Part shown: positions 1-8,460 of the stretch, piece after piece
How the letters are laid out: each line of letters begins with the position of its first letter
Position numbering within the stretch: position 1 is the first letter of the stretch
Source of the DNA: DATNPH01 sp036703315
GTDB lineage: Bacteria > Cyanobacteriota > Cyanobacteriia > Cyanobacteriales > Coleofasciculaceae
NCBI GenBank assembly: GCA_036703315.1
Contig: DATNPH010000080.1
Span: 1-64,000 of the forward strand
DNA: 64,000 nucleotides
Direction: 5' to 3'
Notes under the pieces: model-generated
The model's database searches: none
What the model was told of the DNA's origin: nothing
The model's input: the letters and a program-made list of their open reading frames with translations, nothing else
Translations under genes and position numbers: made by a program

Positions 1-93
1 ATGTTAGAACTCAAATTATTCTTTTATTTAAACAGTCCGGTCTAAAACTAAAATAATTGGCTGCCTCCGTGCCTACGGCAACCCGCTATCCCT

Positions 94-121
94 CCCTAGG
101 CTGCTAACGCTGAGCCTAGGG
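94..121. repeat. 9-bp perfect inverted repeat upstream of the ParA-like gene
   Basis: CCCTAGGCT at 94-102 and AGCCTAGGG at 113-121 pair perfectly around a 10-base loop. No T-run follows, so it is more likely a palindromic dispersed repeat or an mRNA leader hairpin than a terminator. Bases 1-185 hold nothing else I can name. Confidence 0.6.
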
Positions 122-185
122 ACTCCCGCGTTACCGTTGAAACACACGGCGGTTGTCCTGAACTAAAACCTTGAAGGTTGCCTTT

Positions 186-1334
186 ATGTCGTCATCTTCC
201 GAGCCCTCCTTCACACAAAGCTTCGTCCACCTCGAGCAACATGTGGCAAAACTTTTCCAGATGGAGGGTTGGACGGTTGAAACGGCTAAGCAAAATGTCG
301 GTAGTTATGATTTGATTGTCAAAAAAGAGAATAAACTGGGTGCTGTCCACGTTAAATGGCTAAAAAGTGATGTTCAGAAACCGCATCTTTCAAAATTTGC
401 TGATTTTTTAGAAACTAACGCTGGGCACAAATTTAACTGTGGTTTTTTTATAACCACACAGGGTTATGGTGGGTCAGCACGCGCTTTGATTAGAAGCTGG
501 GGTCAAAATTCTAAGCTTTTGTGTGGGATTGCCGCTCAAAACGAGATTATTTGGATTAATGATAATCCAGATGTGCCGCCGCCTGAGCTACCCAAGCCAG
601 ACAAGATTTATTTTGGTGTTTTTACCTGCAAAGGTGGAGTAGGGAAAACCACTGTTGCCGCGCATTTAGCTGGAGCATTTGTACTTGAGGGATTTAATGT
701 TGCGCTTGTGGATTTAGACCCGGAGAAAAATCTTCAGAAGTTAGTCGGGGATGGCATTTATCTTCCTAAACCACAAAGTGTTGGTGAGAGTATTGAAGTA
801 TTTGATAGGGAAGCGTGGGACGAAGATGCTGCGCGTGACTGCAAAATAGTGATTTGTGATTGTTCCCCTGCTTTTGAGCGAAATCCCGAAGAGCTAATTA
901 AGAAATTCGACTATTGCATTATCCCGACAACTTTCAATCCGCTCGGAATTAACAAGCATGGTCAAGTCATTAAAGACACGGTTAACGATATACGAAAAGT
1001 TAACAAACAGGCTCATCTATTTGTGCTAGTTAATAACTTTAGACAGCCTACTAAAAGACAAATGCAGCTTCTTAAAAAAGTTTTTTTTGAAGCTTATGAG
1101 GAAATTAAGGAAACAGATGACAAGTTTCACTGCATTGACCCAGAAAAAGTTTGTATTCGCTCAAGCGATCAGCTTTATTACTGGGGTATCCATTTTCTTG
1201 AAAACCCAGAAGAACCGCGAAGCGAATTAGCCTTTAAACTTATTGGAGGGAAATGTAAGCCACGGGACGATTTTATAGATTTAGCAGATTATATAGAAAC
1301 AGAGGCTGGCTTAGGAATTCTTAGGGACAATTGA
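186..1334 (+). CDS. Restriction-endonuclease-like domain fused to a ParA/MinD-type P-loop ATPase
   Basis: I chose the ATG at 186 over the TTG at 171 because GAAGG (173-177) lies 8 bases upstream of it. Residues 1 to about 115 resemble the Mrr-like PD-(D/E)xK fold: an early helix (LEQHVAKLFQMEGW), an Asp at 42 (YDLIV) and HVK at 55-57, where the family usually has E or Q at the first position, so the nuclease site may be variant or dead. Residues 140-260 are a ParA-type ATPase with the deviant Walker A KGGVGKTT (149-156), VALVDLDPEKN, and VICDCSP as the switch/Walker B strand. The last 100 residues are unassigned. No ParB or centromere-like repeats are visible beside it, so a partition role is not supported. 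A DNA-targeting or defence role is inference. The A+T-rich coding style differs from the neighbouring genes, which may indicate transfer. Confidence 0.8.
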   Translation: MSSSSEPSFTQSFVHLEQHVAKLFQMEGWTVETAKQNVGSYDLIVKKENKLGAVHVKWLKSDVQKPHLSKFADFLETNAGHKFNCGFFITTQGYGGSARALIRSWGQNSKLLCGIAAQNEIIWINDNPDVPPPELPKPDKIYFGVFTCKGGVGKTTVAAHLAGAFVLEGFNVALVDLDPEKNLQKLVGDGIYLPKPQSVGESIEVFDREAWDEDAARDCKIVICDCSPAFERNPEELIKKFDYCIIPTTFNPLGINKHGQVIKDTVNDIRKVNKQAHLFVLVNNFRQPTKRQMQLLKKVFFEAYEEIKETDDKFHCIDPEKVCIRSSDQLYYWGIHFLENPEEPRSELAFKLIGGKCKPRDDFIDLADYIETEAGLGILRDN

Positions 1335-1340
1335 AAACGA

Positions 1341-1685
1341 CTAACTATTCACTTGAGACATCCTGGCTGCCATGCGAGACTTAAGTGCTTCAACGGATTC
1401 TGGGGTAGCTTGTGTTTTTTGCCATGCCGGACGTGTTTGAATGCGATCGCACCACGCACTCAATTTAGGATAATCACCCAAGGATATTCCCCCTTTTAGC
1501 AACCAGGGGACGATAGTCCCAGCTACAGGTTCAGCCAGAGTGATAGTTTCACTGCCAAAGAATGGGCGATCGTCTAGTAAACTCTCAAAAAAGTTTAGTA
1601 CCGTAGACACTTTCTGTTTTGCCTGCTCAATTTTTTCTGAGTCTGCACCAGGCAAGCCTAATATCACGGGGGATAACACGATCAT
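1341..1685 (-). pseudogene. Glutathione S-transferase, C-terminal domain only
   Basis: The 114 residues match the all-alpha C-terminal domain of cyanobacterial glutathione transferases (SPVILGLPGAD, FFGSETITLAEP, YPKLSAWCDRIQTRPAWQ). Full-length relatives have about 200 residues. The N-terminal thioredoxin-fold domain that binds glutathione is absent. Only 54 bases separate this frame from the kinase upstream and they hold no trace of it. It therefore looks like a 5'-truncated gene, probably non-functional as a transferase. A small surviving C-domain protein cannot be excluded. Confidence 0.75.
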
Positions 1686-1739
1686 ATAGGAGAGGTCACA
1701 TCAGGCGATCGCTATACATCGACACCTCTCAAAAATAAG

Positions 1740-4121
1740 CTAATGTTCCATCAATGCCATTACTTTGTCCAATAACTGGGCTGCTTCTACAGGTTTAGAG
1801 ACGTAATCATCTACTTTCTCACTCAGCTCATCTTCCTGTAAATCTGTCAAGGTAGAAGTTGTTAAAGCCAGAACTTTGATTTGTTGGGTTGTTGGTGAGT
1901 TACGCAGGCAGTAGCTAATCTCGTAACCATCCATTCCCGATAACTGCCAATCTACAATCACAGCCTTGGGCTGAAGCAGTTGAATTTGCTCAACAGCAGT
2001 AGAACCATCAATCAGCCATACAACTTGATAACCTGCGGCGGTGAGGATTTCACAAATTGGTGTAGCACTTTCCTCTTGGTCTTCCACTAAGACAATGCTG
2101 CCTTGAGGCTTGGGAAATCGCTTTTGAGTAGGTGTTCCTTTGGCAGTGACAGTGGAAACTTTTGGTTGAGTTGGCAACCAAACCGTAAAACAAGATCCCT
2201 CACCAATTTTAGATTCGACTTCAATTCTGCCTCCATGTAGTTCTACCAGCTGTTTCGTTAAGGCTAAACCTAAACCAGTACCTTCGTAATTGCGATGATA
2301 TGGCGTTTCTAGCTGCTGAAATTTTTGAAATAGTAAAGGTAACTGTTCCTTTGCAATCCCAATGCCAGTGTCTTCAATTTGAAACACCGCTAGGTTATGT
2401 TCTCGCCAGACTCGTAGTGTTACCTGTCCGCCTTCAGGGGTGAATTTGATGGCATTGCCCACAAGGTTAAAGAGAATTTGCCTAACCCGACGTTGATCTG
2501 CACAAAAGCGATCGCCATGTGATGCCACTTGGAAATCCATTTCCAGCGTTACCTTCTGCTGGAGAGCTTTTTCTTGTAAGGTTCTCCAAGCCTGGTGTGT
2601 CAACTTGCTCAGGGAAAACTCACTGATGTTCAAGACTGCCTTCCCTGCCTCGACTAGGGAGAAATCCAGAATATCGTTAATTAGCTCCAAGAGGTGTTCC
2701 CCACTCTCCTGGATAGTTTTTAAATAGCGTCGTTGCTTGACCAGAGGTACCGCTTGTGGTGCCTCCTGACCATAAGACCAACGCAACAGTGTTGCTGACA
2801 TCCCAATCACACAGGTAAGGGGTGTGCGCAACTCATGGCTCATCGCGGCAAGAAATTCATCCTTGGCACGGTTTGCCGTTTCGGCAGCTTGCAGCGTATC
2901 CCGGAGTGCTTGGGTACGCTCAATCACCCTTTGTTCGAGGGTATTTTTTTGCTGTTGCAGTTGAGCGTACAATTGGGCTTGGTAAATAGCAACGCTCAGA
3001 TGTTCTGCAATCAAACTCAGAAACGTTTTTTCACTATCTTTCCAATAGCGTGGCTCAAAACACTGGTGAGCAATCAATAACCCCCACAAATTATTCTGAA
3101 CAACAATCGGCACCACTAACTTAGCTCGTACCTGAGTCTGTCGCAGTAGTTCCAGTAAGCAAAAAGAATTAATGTACGTTATTTCGACATCATCAACTAC
3201 CAAAGTGTGCCCTTGGTAATATTTCTCTCTACAGTTCGCTACGTGGAGTGAGCAGTCGTCCTTCTCCATCAAATTCAGTACTGAGGAGATAGCTTTGGAG
3301 GATCTAGCTTCGTAAGTAACACAACCCCAACGTACTGTAGAGTCCCAGAATGAGGATCGAGATAGGGAACGTGAATTTGACGACTTTGTCTTGTCTCCTG
3401 CTATGGGAGTGTCTTGTTGCCTAGTGGCAGAGGCAGCATTGAATTCGTCAAATTGATAAATCAACAATCGATCAACTTGTAGGAAAGGTCGCACCTCCTC
3501 AACGGTTGTTTTGAGAATGACTGGTAACTCCAGACTCTGACGAATGTGGGTCGTTACCTGGTGGAGAAGTCGCTCCTGTTCAACCTGTTGGCGTAGCGCC
3601 TGCTCGACAAATGGCTGACAGACGGCAGTAGGGGGATAAGTTTGATCTGATGAGCTTGGGTCACTGGTTCCATTGGAGGATAGAATTTCAACCAAGGAGA
3701 GCGTAAATTCGCTTTGGATTGCCGCATCGTTAGGTTGTAGGGAGGCTTGGGCAATGCTAAGCTTCAGAGCAATCGGGTGGTTTTCTAACTGTTGAGCTAG
3801 CTGGCCAACAAAGCTCGCGATCGCCTCTGGCTCAAATGTCAACCCTACCTGATACAGTACAGGCTTGGCGTCATCCTCAACTAACGACTCTGACTCTTGC
3901 GGTTCTCCCAACAACAGTGCTCTAAACTGTTCTGACACGACAACAGTAAACCGTTGCGCTTGATGCTCCGGAGTAATTGTCGTCGATGAAAGTACTTCCT
4001 CTGTTAGGACTACAACCCCTTCGCCAAGTGTTAACTTCATCTGCTGCAATAGGTCTTGCAGCCGCTTGAACACTCTCAAGGGCAAAGTTCGGCTGAATCT
4101 TGGATTACCCAATATAGCCAT
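1740..4121 (-). CDS. Hybrid sensor histidine kinase (N-terminal cyanobacterial domain, GAF, HisKA, HATPase, receiver)
   Basis: The protein has 793 residues with no membrane segment. Residues 1-150 form an uncharacterised N-terminal region. Residues about 190-385 are a GAF domain (RQSLELPVILKTTVEEVR to NNLWGLLIAHQ). It lacks the Cys-His pair of bilin-binding GAFs, so it is probably not a photoreceptor. A coiled linker leads to HisKA with His429 in MSHELRTP, the N box around Asn556, the G1 box DTGIGIA (584-590) and the G2 box GTGLGLA (614-620). The C-terminal receiver has Asp724 as the likely phosphoacceptor. Autophosphorylation followed by internal relay to the receiver is expected from the family. 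The signal is unknown. The gene is divergent from cobN, with an inverted-repeat element between them. Confidence 0.9.
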   Translation of the reverse strand: MAILGNPRFSRTLPLRVFKRLQDLLQQMKLTLGEGVVVLTEEVLSSTTITPEHQAQRFTVVVSEQFRALLLGEPQESESLVEDDAKPVLYQVGLTFEPEAIASFVGQLAQQLENHPIALKLSIAQASLQPNDAAIQSEFTLSLVEILSSNGTSDPSSSDQTYPPTAVCQPFVEQALRQQVEQERLLHQVTTHIRQSLELPVILKTTVEEVRPFLQVDRLLIYQFDEFNAASATRQQDTPIAGDKTKSSNSRSLSRSSFWDSTVRWGCVTYEARSSKAISSVLNLMEKDDCSLHVANCREKYYQGHTLVVDDVEITYINSFCLLELLRQTQVRAKLVVPIVVQNNLWGLLIAHQCFEPRYWKDSEKTFLSLIAEHLSVAIYQAQLYAQLQQQKNTLEQRVIERTQALRDTLQAAETANRAKDEFLAAMSHELRTPLTCVIGMSATLLRWSYGQEAPQAVPLVKQRRYLKTIQESGEHLLELINDILDFSLVEAGKAVLNISEFSLSKLTHQAWRTLQEKALQQKVTLEMDFQVASHGDRFCADQRRVRQILFNLVGNAIKFTPEGGQVTLRVWREHNLAVFQIEDTGIGIAKEQLPLLFQKFQQLETPYHRNYEGTGLGLALTKQLVELHGGRIEVESKIGEGSCFTVWLPTQPKVSTVTAKGTPTQKRFPKPQGSIVLVEDQEESATPICEILTAAGYQVVWLIDGSTAVEQIQLLQPKAVIVDWQLSGMDGYEISYCLRNSPTTQQIKVLALTTSTLTDLQEDELSEKVDDYVSKPVEAAQLLDKVMALMEH

Positions 4122-4218
4122 TACTCTGGTCTACTCTCATAAAGCAACAACCCTTCACTAATGAGAAACAACTCATCAACAAATTAATATTTAGATGATC
4201 TAGGGTAGGCATATTCAC

Positions 4219-4337
4219 ATCTTGCACCATCGTCAACAAGCTTTCTGAATGTAAGGTGGGCACTGCCAAACTGTGCTTGAAATCTAGTAGTGTTGGTGAG
4301 CCGTGACCACCTTACGCTAATGAGAATGGTGCAAGAT
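4219..4337. mobile_element. MITE-like element with 12-bp perfect terminal inverted repeats
   Basis: ATCTTGCACCAT at 4219-4230 is repeated inverted at 4326-4337. Allowing two mismatches, the match continues to 17 bases. A second nested pair, GTAAGGTGG (4251-4259) and CCACCTTAC (4307-4315), is also perfect. The 119-base unit could be a small non-autonomous transposable element or a long folded leader RNA of cobN. No clear target duplication is visible. The remainder of 4122-4463 shows nothing else I can name. Confidence 0.55.
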
Positions 4338-4463
4338 CTCAGCATAGCTACTTCGTTGATGCTATCCGAGACGTGATGACCTAGTCGTGATATATTCTTC
4401 TATCTTCATCTTTAAACTGTGTTTGCAGATTGAGATGCCCTAAGCAAGTTAGAGGACAAAACT

Positions 4464-7400
4464 ATGCATCGTATTGCCGCCACACCAGGGGGGTGGAATC
4501 CTCAAGCAGAAGGCGTCATTTTTATTGAACAGACAACGGCACCTATCATATTTCTTACATCAGCGGACACCGATATTCAGACTTTGGCGGCATCACTATC
4601 TCAATTACCAATGGGTTTCCCAGCACTACGGGTGGTTAACCTCTTGCAGTTGCAGCAGCAACTAACCATTGATACTTATGCCGAAAGTGTGCTTATATCT
4701 GCCCAAATTATTATTCTACGCCTCTTAGGTGGACGTTCTTATTGGTCTTATGGATTAGAAGTAATTCGTGAAACAGTGCAACAAACTGGTGCTGCCTTGA
4801 TTGTTCTGCCTGGAGATGATCGCCCTGATCCAGATTTAATCAGTCACTCCACGGTCACTCTGACGGCAGTAAATCAGCTATGGCGCTACCTCACAGAAGG
4901 AGGCGTCGAGAATTTCGTTAATGCCCTCAAGTTTGTCGCTGATATTTGTCTGGAAAAGACTTATAATCCACCGCTACCACAGCCAGTGCCTCGCGTTGGG
5001 ATTTATCCGTGGGGAAAGTCAAAATCCCTAATTTCTAGACCCCAATCCAAAATCCAAAATCTAAAATCTAAAATCGGATTGCTGTTCTATCGTGCTCATT
5101 ACCTAGCTGGCAACCTTGCACCAATTGATGCTCTGTGTCAAGCTTTAGCTGAACGGCAATTGGAACCAGTACCAGTATTTGTCTCTTCGCTGCGTGATAC
5201 CGATGTGCAAGCTGAGTTGTTGTCGTATTTCCAGCCCAAGGACGCTGAAGAGATTGAGTTGTTACTCAATACAACCAGTTTCTCTCTAGCCAAATTGGAC
5301 ACAGAGACACCTCAGTTGGAATTGTGGAAGCGTTTAGATGTGCCAGTATTGCAGGTTATCCTCAGCGGTGGCACGGTGGAACAGTGGGATTCCCAGTTTC
5401 AGGGACTGTCGCCACGCGATACAGCTATGAATGTTGCCTTACCAGAAGTGGATGGGCGAATCATCAGCCGTGCTGTTTCGTTTAAGTCAGTACAAAGTTG
5501 GAACCCAGGACTGGAAACGGATGTGGTGGTCTATGAACCCGTGCGCGATCGCATCAATTTTGTCGCTGACTTAGCTGCTAATTGGGTACGACTGCGCCAA
5601 ACCCCACCATCTGAACGACGAATCGCTCTAGTTTTGGCTAATTACCCGAATCGTGATGGACGCCTTGCCAATGGTGTTGGACTAGATACGCCTGCTAGTT
5701 GTATAGAAATTCTCAAGGCGTTCCAGCAGGCTGGCTATCAAGTTGAGGATATACCGGAAACTGGGGATGCCCTGATTGAGCGCTTAACGGCTGGGGTGAC
5801 AAATGATCCAGAAGGGCGAGAATTGCGATCGGTAAGGCAGCAACTGTCTTTAGAGGAGTATCAACAGTATTTTGAAGCGTTGCCGCCGGAGGTTCAAAAA
5901 GGAATTAGCGATCGCTGGGGCAAAGTGGGCAGTGATATGTGGGCAGTGATGAGTGGGGAAGAAAAATCCAACCCTCCGCCCTGGAGCAAAGTGACTTCTT
6001 CCCATTCCCCTTTCCCCATTTCAGGAATTCAGCTAGGTAATGTCTTCGTAGGAATTCAACCATCGCGAGGTTACGACATTGATCCAAGCTTGAATTATCA
6101 TGCTCCGGATTTAGAGCCAACCCATGCTTATCTAGCTTTTTACTACTGGTTGCGGCAACACTTCAGTGCTCAAGCAATAGTACATGTCGGCAAACATGGC
6201 AATTTGGAGTGGCTACCGGGTAAGAGTCTGGCGCTATCGGGCAACTGTTATCCAGAAGTGGCACTTGATGCGATGCCTCATCTGTATCCTTTTATTGTCA
6301 ATGACCCTGGTGAAGGCTCTCAAGCGAAACGCCGCTCTCAAGCTGTGATAATCGACCACCTAACGCCACCGATGACTCGTGCCGAATTGTATGGTCCATT
6401 GCAACAACTGGAAGGATTAATGGATGAGTATTACGAGGCTCAGAGTTTAGACCCCACAAGGTTAGCGGTTATCTGCGATCGCATAACCCAACTCATCCTT
6501 CAAGAAAATCTCCACCAAGATTTAGGGATTGAAAAGGACGAAATCCAAAAGCCAAAATCTGTTAGCGTAGCGGCGCAAAGCGCCATCCAAAATCGTATTG
6601 ATGGCTACCTTTGTGAATTAAAGGAAGCTCAAATTCGAGATGGTCTTCATGTCTTTGGGCAATGTCCTCAAGGGCGTCAATTGAGGGATTTGATTGTTGC
6701 GATCGCACGTCATCCTGGTAAAGGTCGCATTGGTCTAACTCGCGCCTTGGCTGAGGATTGGGGATTGGATTTCGACCCACTTACAGCTGATTTGTCAATG
6801 GTCAGTGGTCAGTGGTCAGTAGTCAATGAGAAAAATTGTCGAACTATCGGTGATAGTGTTGAGGTACTCGAACAGCAAGCCGCTGCCTTGGTGGAACAGC
6901 TGATCGTAACGGACAACGGACAACAGATAGCGCATAACGGACAACAAACAAAACGGGAATTGGATTGGATACGCGATCGCCTCCTTCCTGCGCTCCAACA
7001 AACTAACCAGGAACTCACCCAACTCTTGCAAGGACTCGATGGGCGATTTGTCCCGAGTGGTCCATCAGGCGCACCGACAAGAGGACGCCCTGAAGTCTTA
7101 CCCACTGGGCGCAACTTCTACTCTGTTGATATCAGAGCCATCCCAACTGAAACAGCCTGGGATGTTGGTCGCAAGGCAGCTGAAGCCTTAATTGAGCGCT
7201 ATACCCAGGAAAACGGACAATATCCCAAAACGCTAGGACTGTCAGTCTGGGGAACTGCTACCATGCGCACGGGCGGTGATGACTTAGCCGAGGCGTTAGC
7301 ATTGCTAGGTGTTCAGCCGATCTGGGATTATCCATCACGCCGGGTGGTAGATTTTGAAATCTTGCCTGTGTCGGTGTTAGGGCGTCCTCGTGTAGATGTG

Positions 7401-8435
7401 ACGCTACGGATTTCTGGCTTTTTCCGTGATGCGTTTCCTAACTTAATTAGCCTATTTGACCAAGCTGTACAAGCGGTTGCCGCTCTGGATGAACCGCCCG
7501 AGCAAAACCCTCTGGCGTCGCAAGTTAAAGAAGAACAAGAGCAGTGGCAAGCAATGGGGTTAAGCAAACAGCAGGCAGAAGTGCGATCGCGTTACCGCAT
7601 CTTTGGCTCTAAACCTGGAGCTTATGGTGCTGGGTTACAAGGCTTAATTGAAGCCCAAAACTGGACAGATGAACAAGACCTGGCTCGCGCTTATATCAAC
7701 TGGAGTAGTTACGCTTACACTAGCACCCCCCCTAACCCACTGTTAGTAAGGGGGGGAACTAAAGAGGTTGTATCCTCTAATCCCCCTTTAGTAAACGGGG
7801 GAACTAAAGAGCTTCTAGCTTCCCCCCTTAGCAACGGGGGGCTGGGGGGGGTAGCCGCACCTGAAGCTTTTGAGCAGCGCCTCAAGCAGATGCAAGTTGT
7901 CTTGCACAATCAGGATAACCGCGAACATGATTTGCTAGATTCTGATGACTATTATCAGTTTCAAGGCGGTCTAACGGCAGCTGTGCGGGCTTTGACAGGG
8001 AAAAATCCTCAAACCTACTTTGGCGATAACTCCATCCCTGAAAACCCAAAGGTACGACAGCTACGAGAAGAACTTGCCCGAGTATACCGTTCCCGTGTCG
8101 TCAATCCTAAGTGGATTGAGGGAGTCATGCGTCATGGTTACAAAGGAGCGTTTGAAATGGCAGCAACGGTAGATTATTTATTCGCCTATGATGCCACCAC
8201 TAATTGTGTAGAAGACCACATGTACCAAGGTGTAGCAAAGGCGTATTTGTTTGACCCAATGGTACAGGAATTCATCCAGCAGAAGAACCCTTGGGCGTTG
8301 CGAGATATGGCAGAACGGTTACTAGAGGCGCATCAGCGAGGGTTGTGGAAAGAGGTCAAGGGTGAAATGTTGGAGCGGTTGAGAGCGATCGCGCTTCAAG
8401 CTGAGGCTGTGATTGAAGGAACTAACTATCAATGA
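4464..8435 (+). CDS. cobN: Cobaltochelatase subunit CobN
   Basis: CobN is the large subunit of the ATP-dependent chelatase that inserts cobalt into the corrin ring in B12 synthesis. It is related to the magnesium chelatase ChlH. The 1323 residues carry CobN family sequences such as IVHVGKHGNLEWLPGK, FVPSGPSGAPTRGRPEVLPT, GRNFYSVD and a C-terminal VMRHGYKGAFEMAATVDYLF. GAGGAC precedes the ATG. The protein is longer than typical because several low-complexity stretches interrupt it: near residues 187-205, 485-520, 693-710, 778-795, 813-830 and 1088-1132. Each is encoded by a sequence of the kind normally found between cyanobacterial genes, and each keeps the frame open. The partner ATPase subunits (ChlI/ChlD-like) are not in the window. 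cobM lies 28 kb away. Confidence 0.95.
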   Translation: MHRIAATPGGWNPQAEGVIFIEQTTAPIIFLTSADTDIQTLAASLSQLPMGFPALRVVNLLQLQQQLTIDTYAESVLISAQIIILRLLGGRSYWSYGLEVIRETVQQTGAALIVLPGDDRPDPDLISHSTVTLTAVNQLWRYLTEGGVENFVNALKFVADICLEKTYNPPLPQPVPRVGIYPWGKSKSLISRPQSKIQNLKSKIGLLFYRAHYLAGNLAPIDALCQALAERQLEPVPVFVSSLRDTDVQAELLSYFQPKDAEEIELLLNTTSFSLAKLDTETPQLELWKRLDVPVLQVILSGGTVEQWDSQFQGLSPRDTAMNVALPEVDGRIISRAVSFKSVQSWNPGLETDVVVYEPVRDRINFVADLAANWVRLRQTPPSERRIALVLANYPNRDGRLANGVGLDTPASCIEILKAFQQAGYQVEDIPETGDALIERLTAGVTNDPEGRELRSVRQQLSLEEYQQYFEALPPEVQKGISDRWGKVGSDMWAVMSGEEKSNPPPWSKVTSSHSPFPISGIQLGNVFVGIQPSRGYDIDPSLNYHAPDLEPTHAYLAFYYWLRQHFSAQAIVHVGKHGNLEWLPGKSLALSGNCYPEVALDAMPHLYPFIVNDPGEGSQAKRRSQAVIIDHLTPPMTRAELYGPLQQLEGLMDEYYEAQSLDPTRLAVICDRITQLILQENLHQDLGIEKDEIQKPKSVSVAAQSAIQNRIDGYLCELKEAQIRDGLHVFGQCPQGRQLRDLIVAIARHPGKGRIGLTRALAEDWGLDFDPLTADLSMVSGQWSVVNEKNCRTIGDSVEVLEQQAAALVEQLIVTDNGQQIAHNGQQTKRELDWIRDRLLPALQQTNQELTQLLQGLDGRFVPSGPSGAPTRGRPEVLPTGRNFYSVDIRAIPTETAWDVGRKAAEALIERYTQENGQYPKTLGLSVWGTATMRTGGDDLAEALALLGVQPIWDYPSRRVVDFEILPVSVLGRPRVDVTLRISGFFRDAFPNLISLFDQAVQAVAALDEPPEQNPLASQVKEEQEQWQAMGLSKQQAEVRSRYRIFGSKPGAYGAGLQGLIEAQNWTDEQDLARAYINWSSYAYTSTPPNPLLVRGGTKEVVSSNPPLVNGGTKELLASPLSNGGLGGVAAPEAFEQRLKQMQVVLHNQDNREHDLLDSDDYYQFQGGLTAAVRALTGKNPQTYFGDNSIPENPKVRQLREELARVYRSRVVNPKWIEGVMRHGYKGAFEMAATVDYLFAYDATTNCVEDHMYQGVAKAYLFDPMVQEFIQQKNPWALRDMAERLLEAHQRGLWKEVKGEMLERLRAIALQAEAVIEGTNYQ
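5041..5075. repeat. Heptanucleotide repeat (CCAAAAT/CTAAAAT) inside cobN
   Basis: Repeated 7-base units CCAAAAT and CTAAAAT encode the basic stretch SKIQNLKSKI. It interrupts the region between two conserved segments of CobN without breaking the frame. Confidence 0.65.
6559..6583. repeat. GTTAGCG-type palindromic dispersed repeat inside cobN
   Basis: The stretch GTTAGCGTAGCGGCGCAAAG and the bases after it contain GGCGCAAAGCGCC, a local palindrome. A related unit (GTTAGCGAAGCGAGGCGTTAG) occurs at about 30334. This repeat type is usually intergenic; here it is translated. Confidence 0.5.
6798..6828. repeat. GGTCAGT heptanucleotide repeat inside cobN
   Basis: Three to four tandem GGTCAGT-like units encode VSGQWSVV. 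Three units equal 21 bases, so copy-number change in steps of three keeps the frame. Confidence 0.7.
7724..7858. repeat. Three G/C-run palindromic repeats in tandem inside cobN
   Basis: Three units of the form C5-6, TTAGTAA-like core, G5-6 lie at about 7726-7756, 7782-7801 and 7822-7850. The first two are followed by GAACTAAAGA. They encode a Pro/Gly/Asn-rich insert of about 45 residues in CobN. Units of this kind are normally intergenic in cyanobacteria. Confidence 0.7.
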
Positions 8436-8460
8436 TAGAGAAATCATTTTGCTCTCCTAC

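Noticed and set aside
186..1334. Chromosome or plasmid partition ParA.
   Set aside because: There is no parB, no iterons or centromere-like repeats, and an additional nuclease-like N-terminal domain is present.
2280..3540. Bilin-binding GAF in the 793-residue hybrid kinase.
   Set aside because: The cysteine-histidine pair and flanking phytochrome-type motifs are absent; Cys321 lies in an unrelated context.
4122..4463. Possible cobalamin riboswitch upstream of cobN.
   Set aside because: No B12-box consensus is seen. The folded structure is better described by the terminal inverted repeats of a small element.
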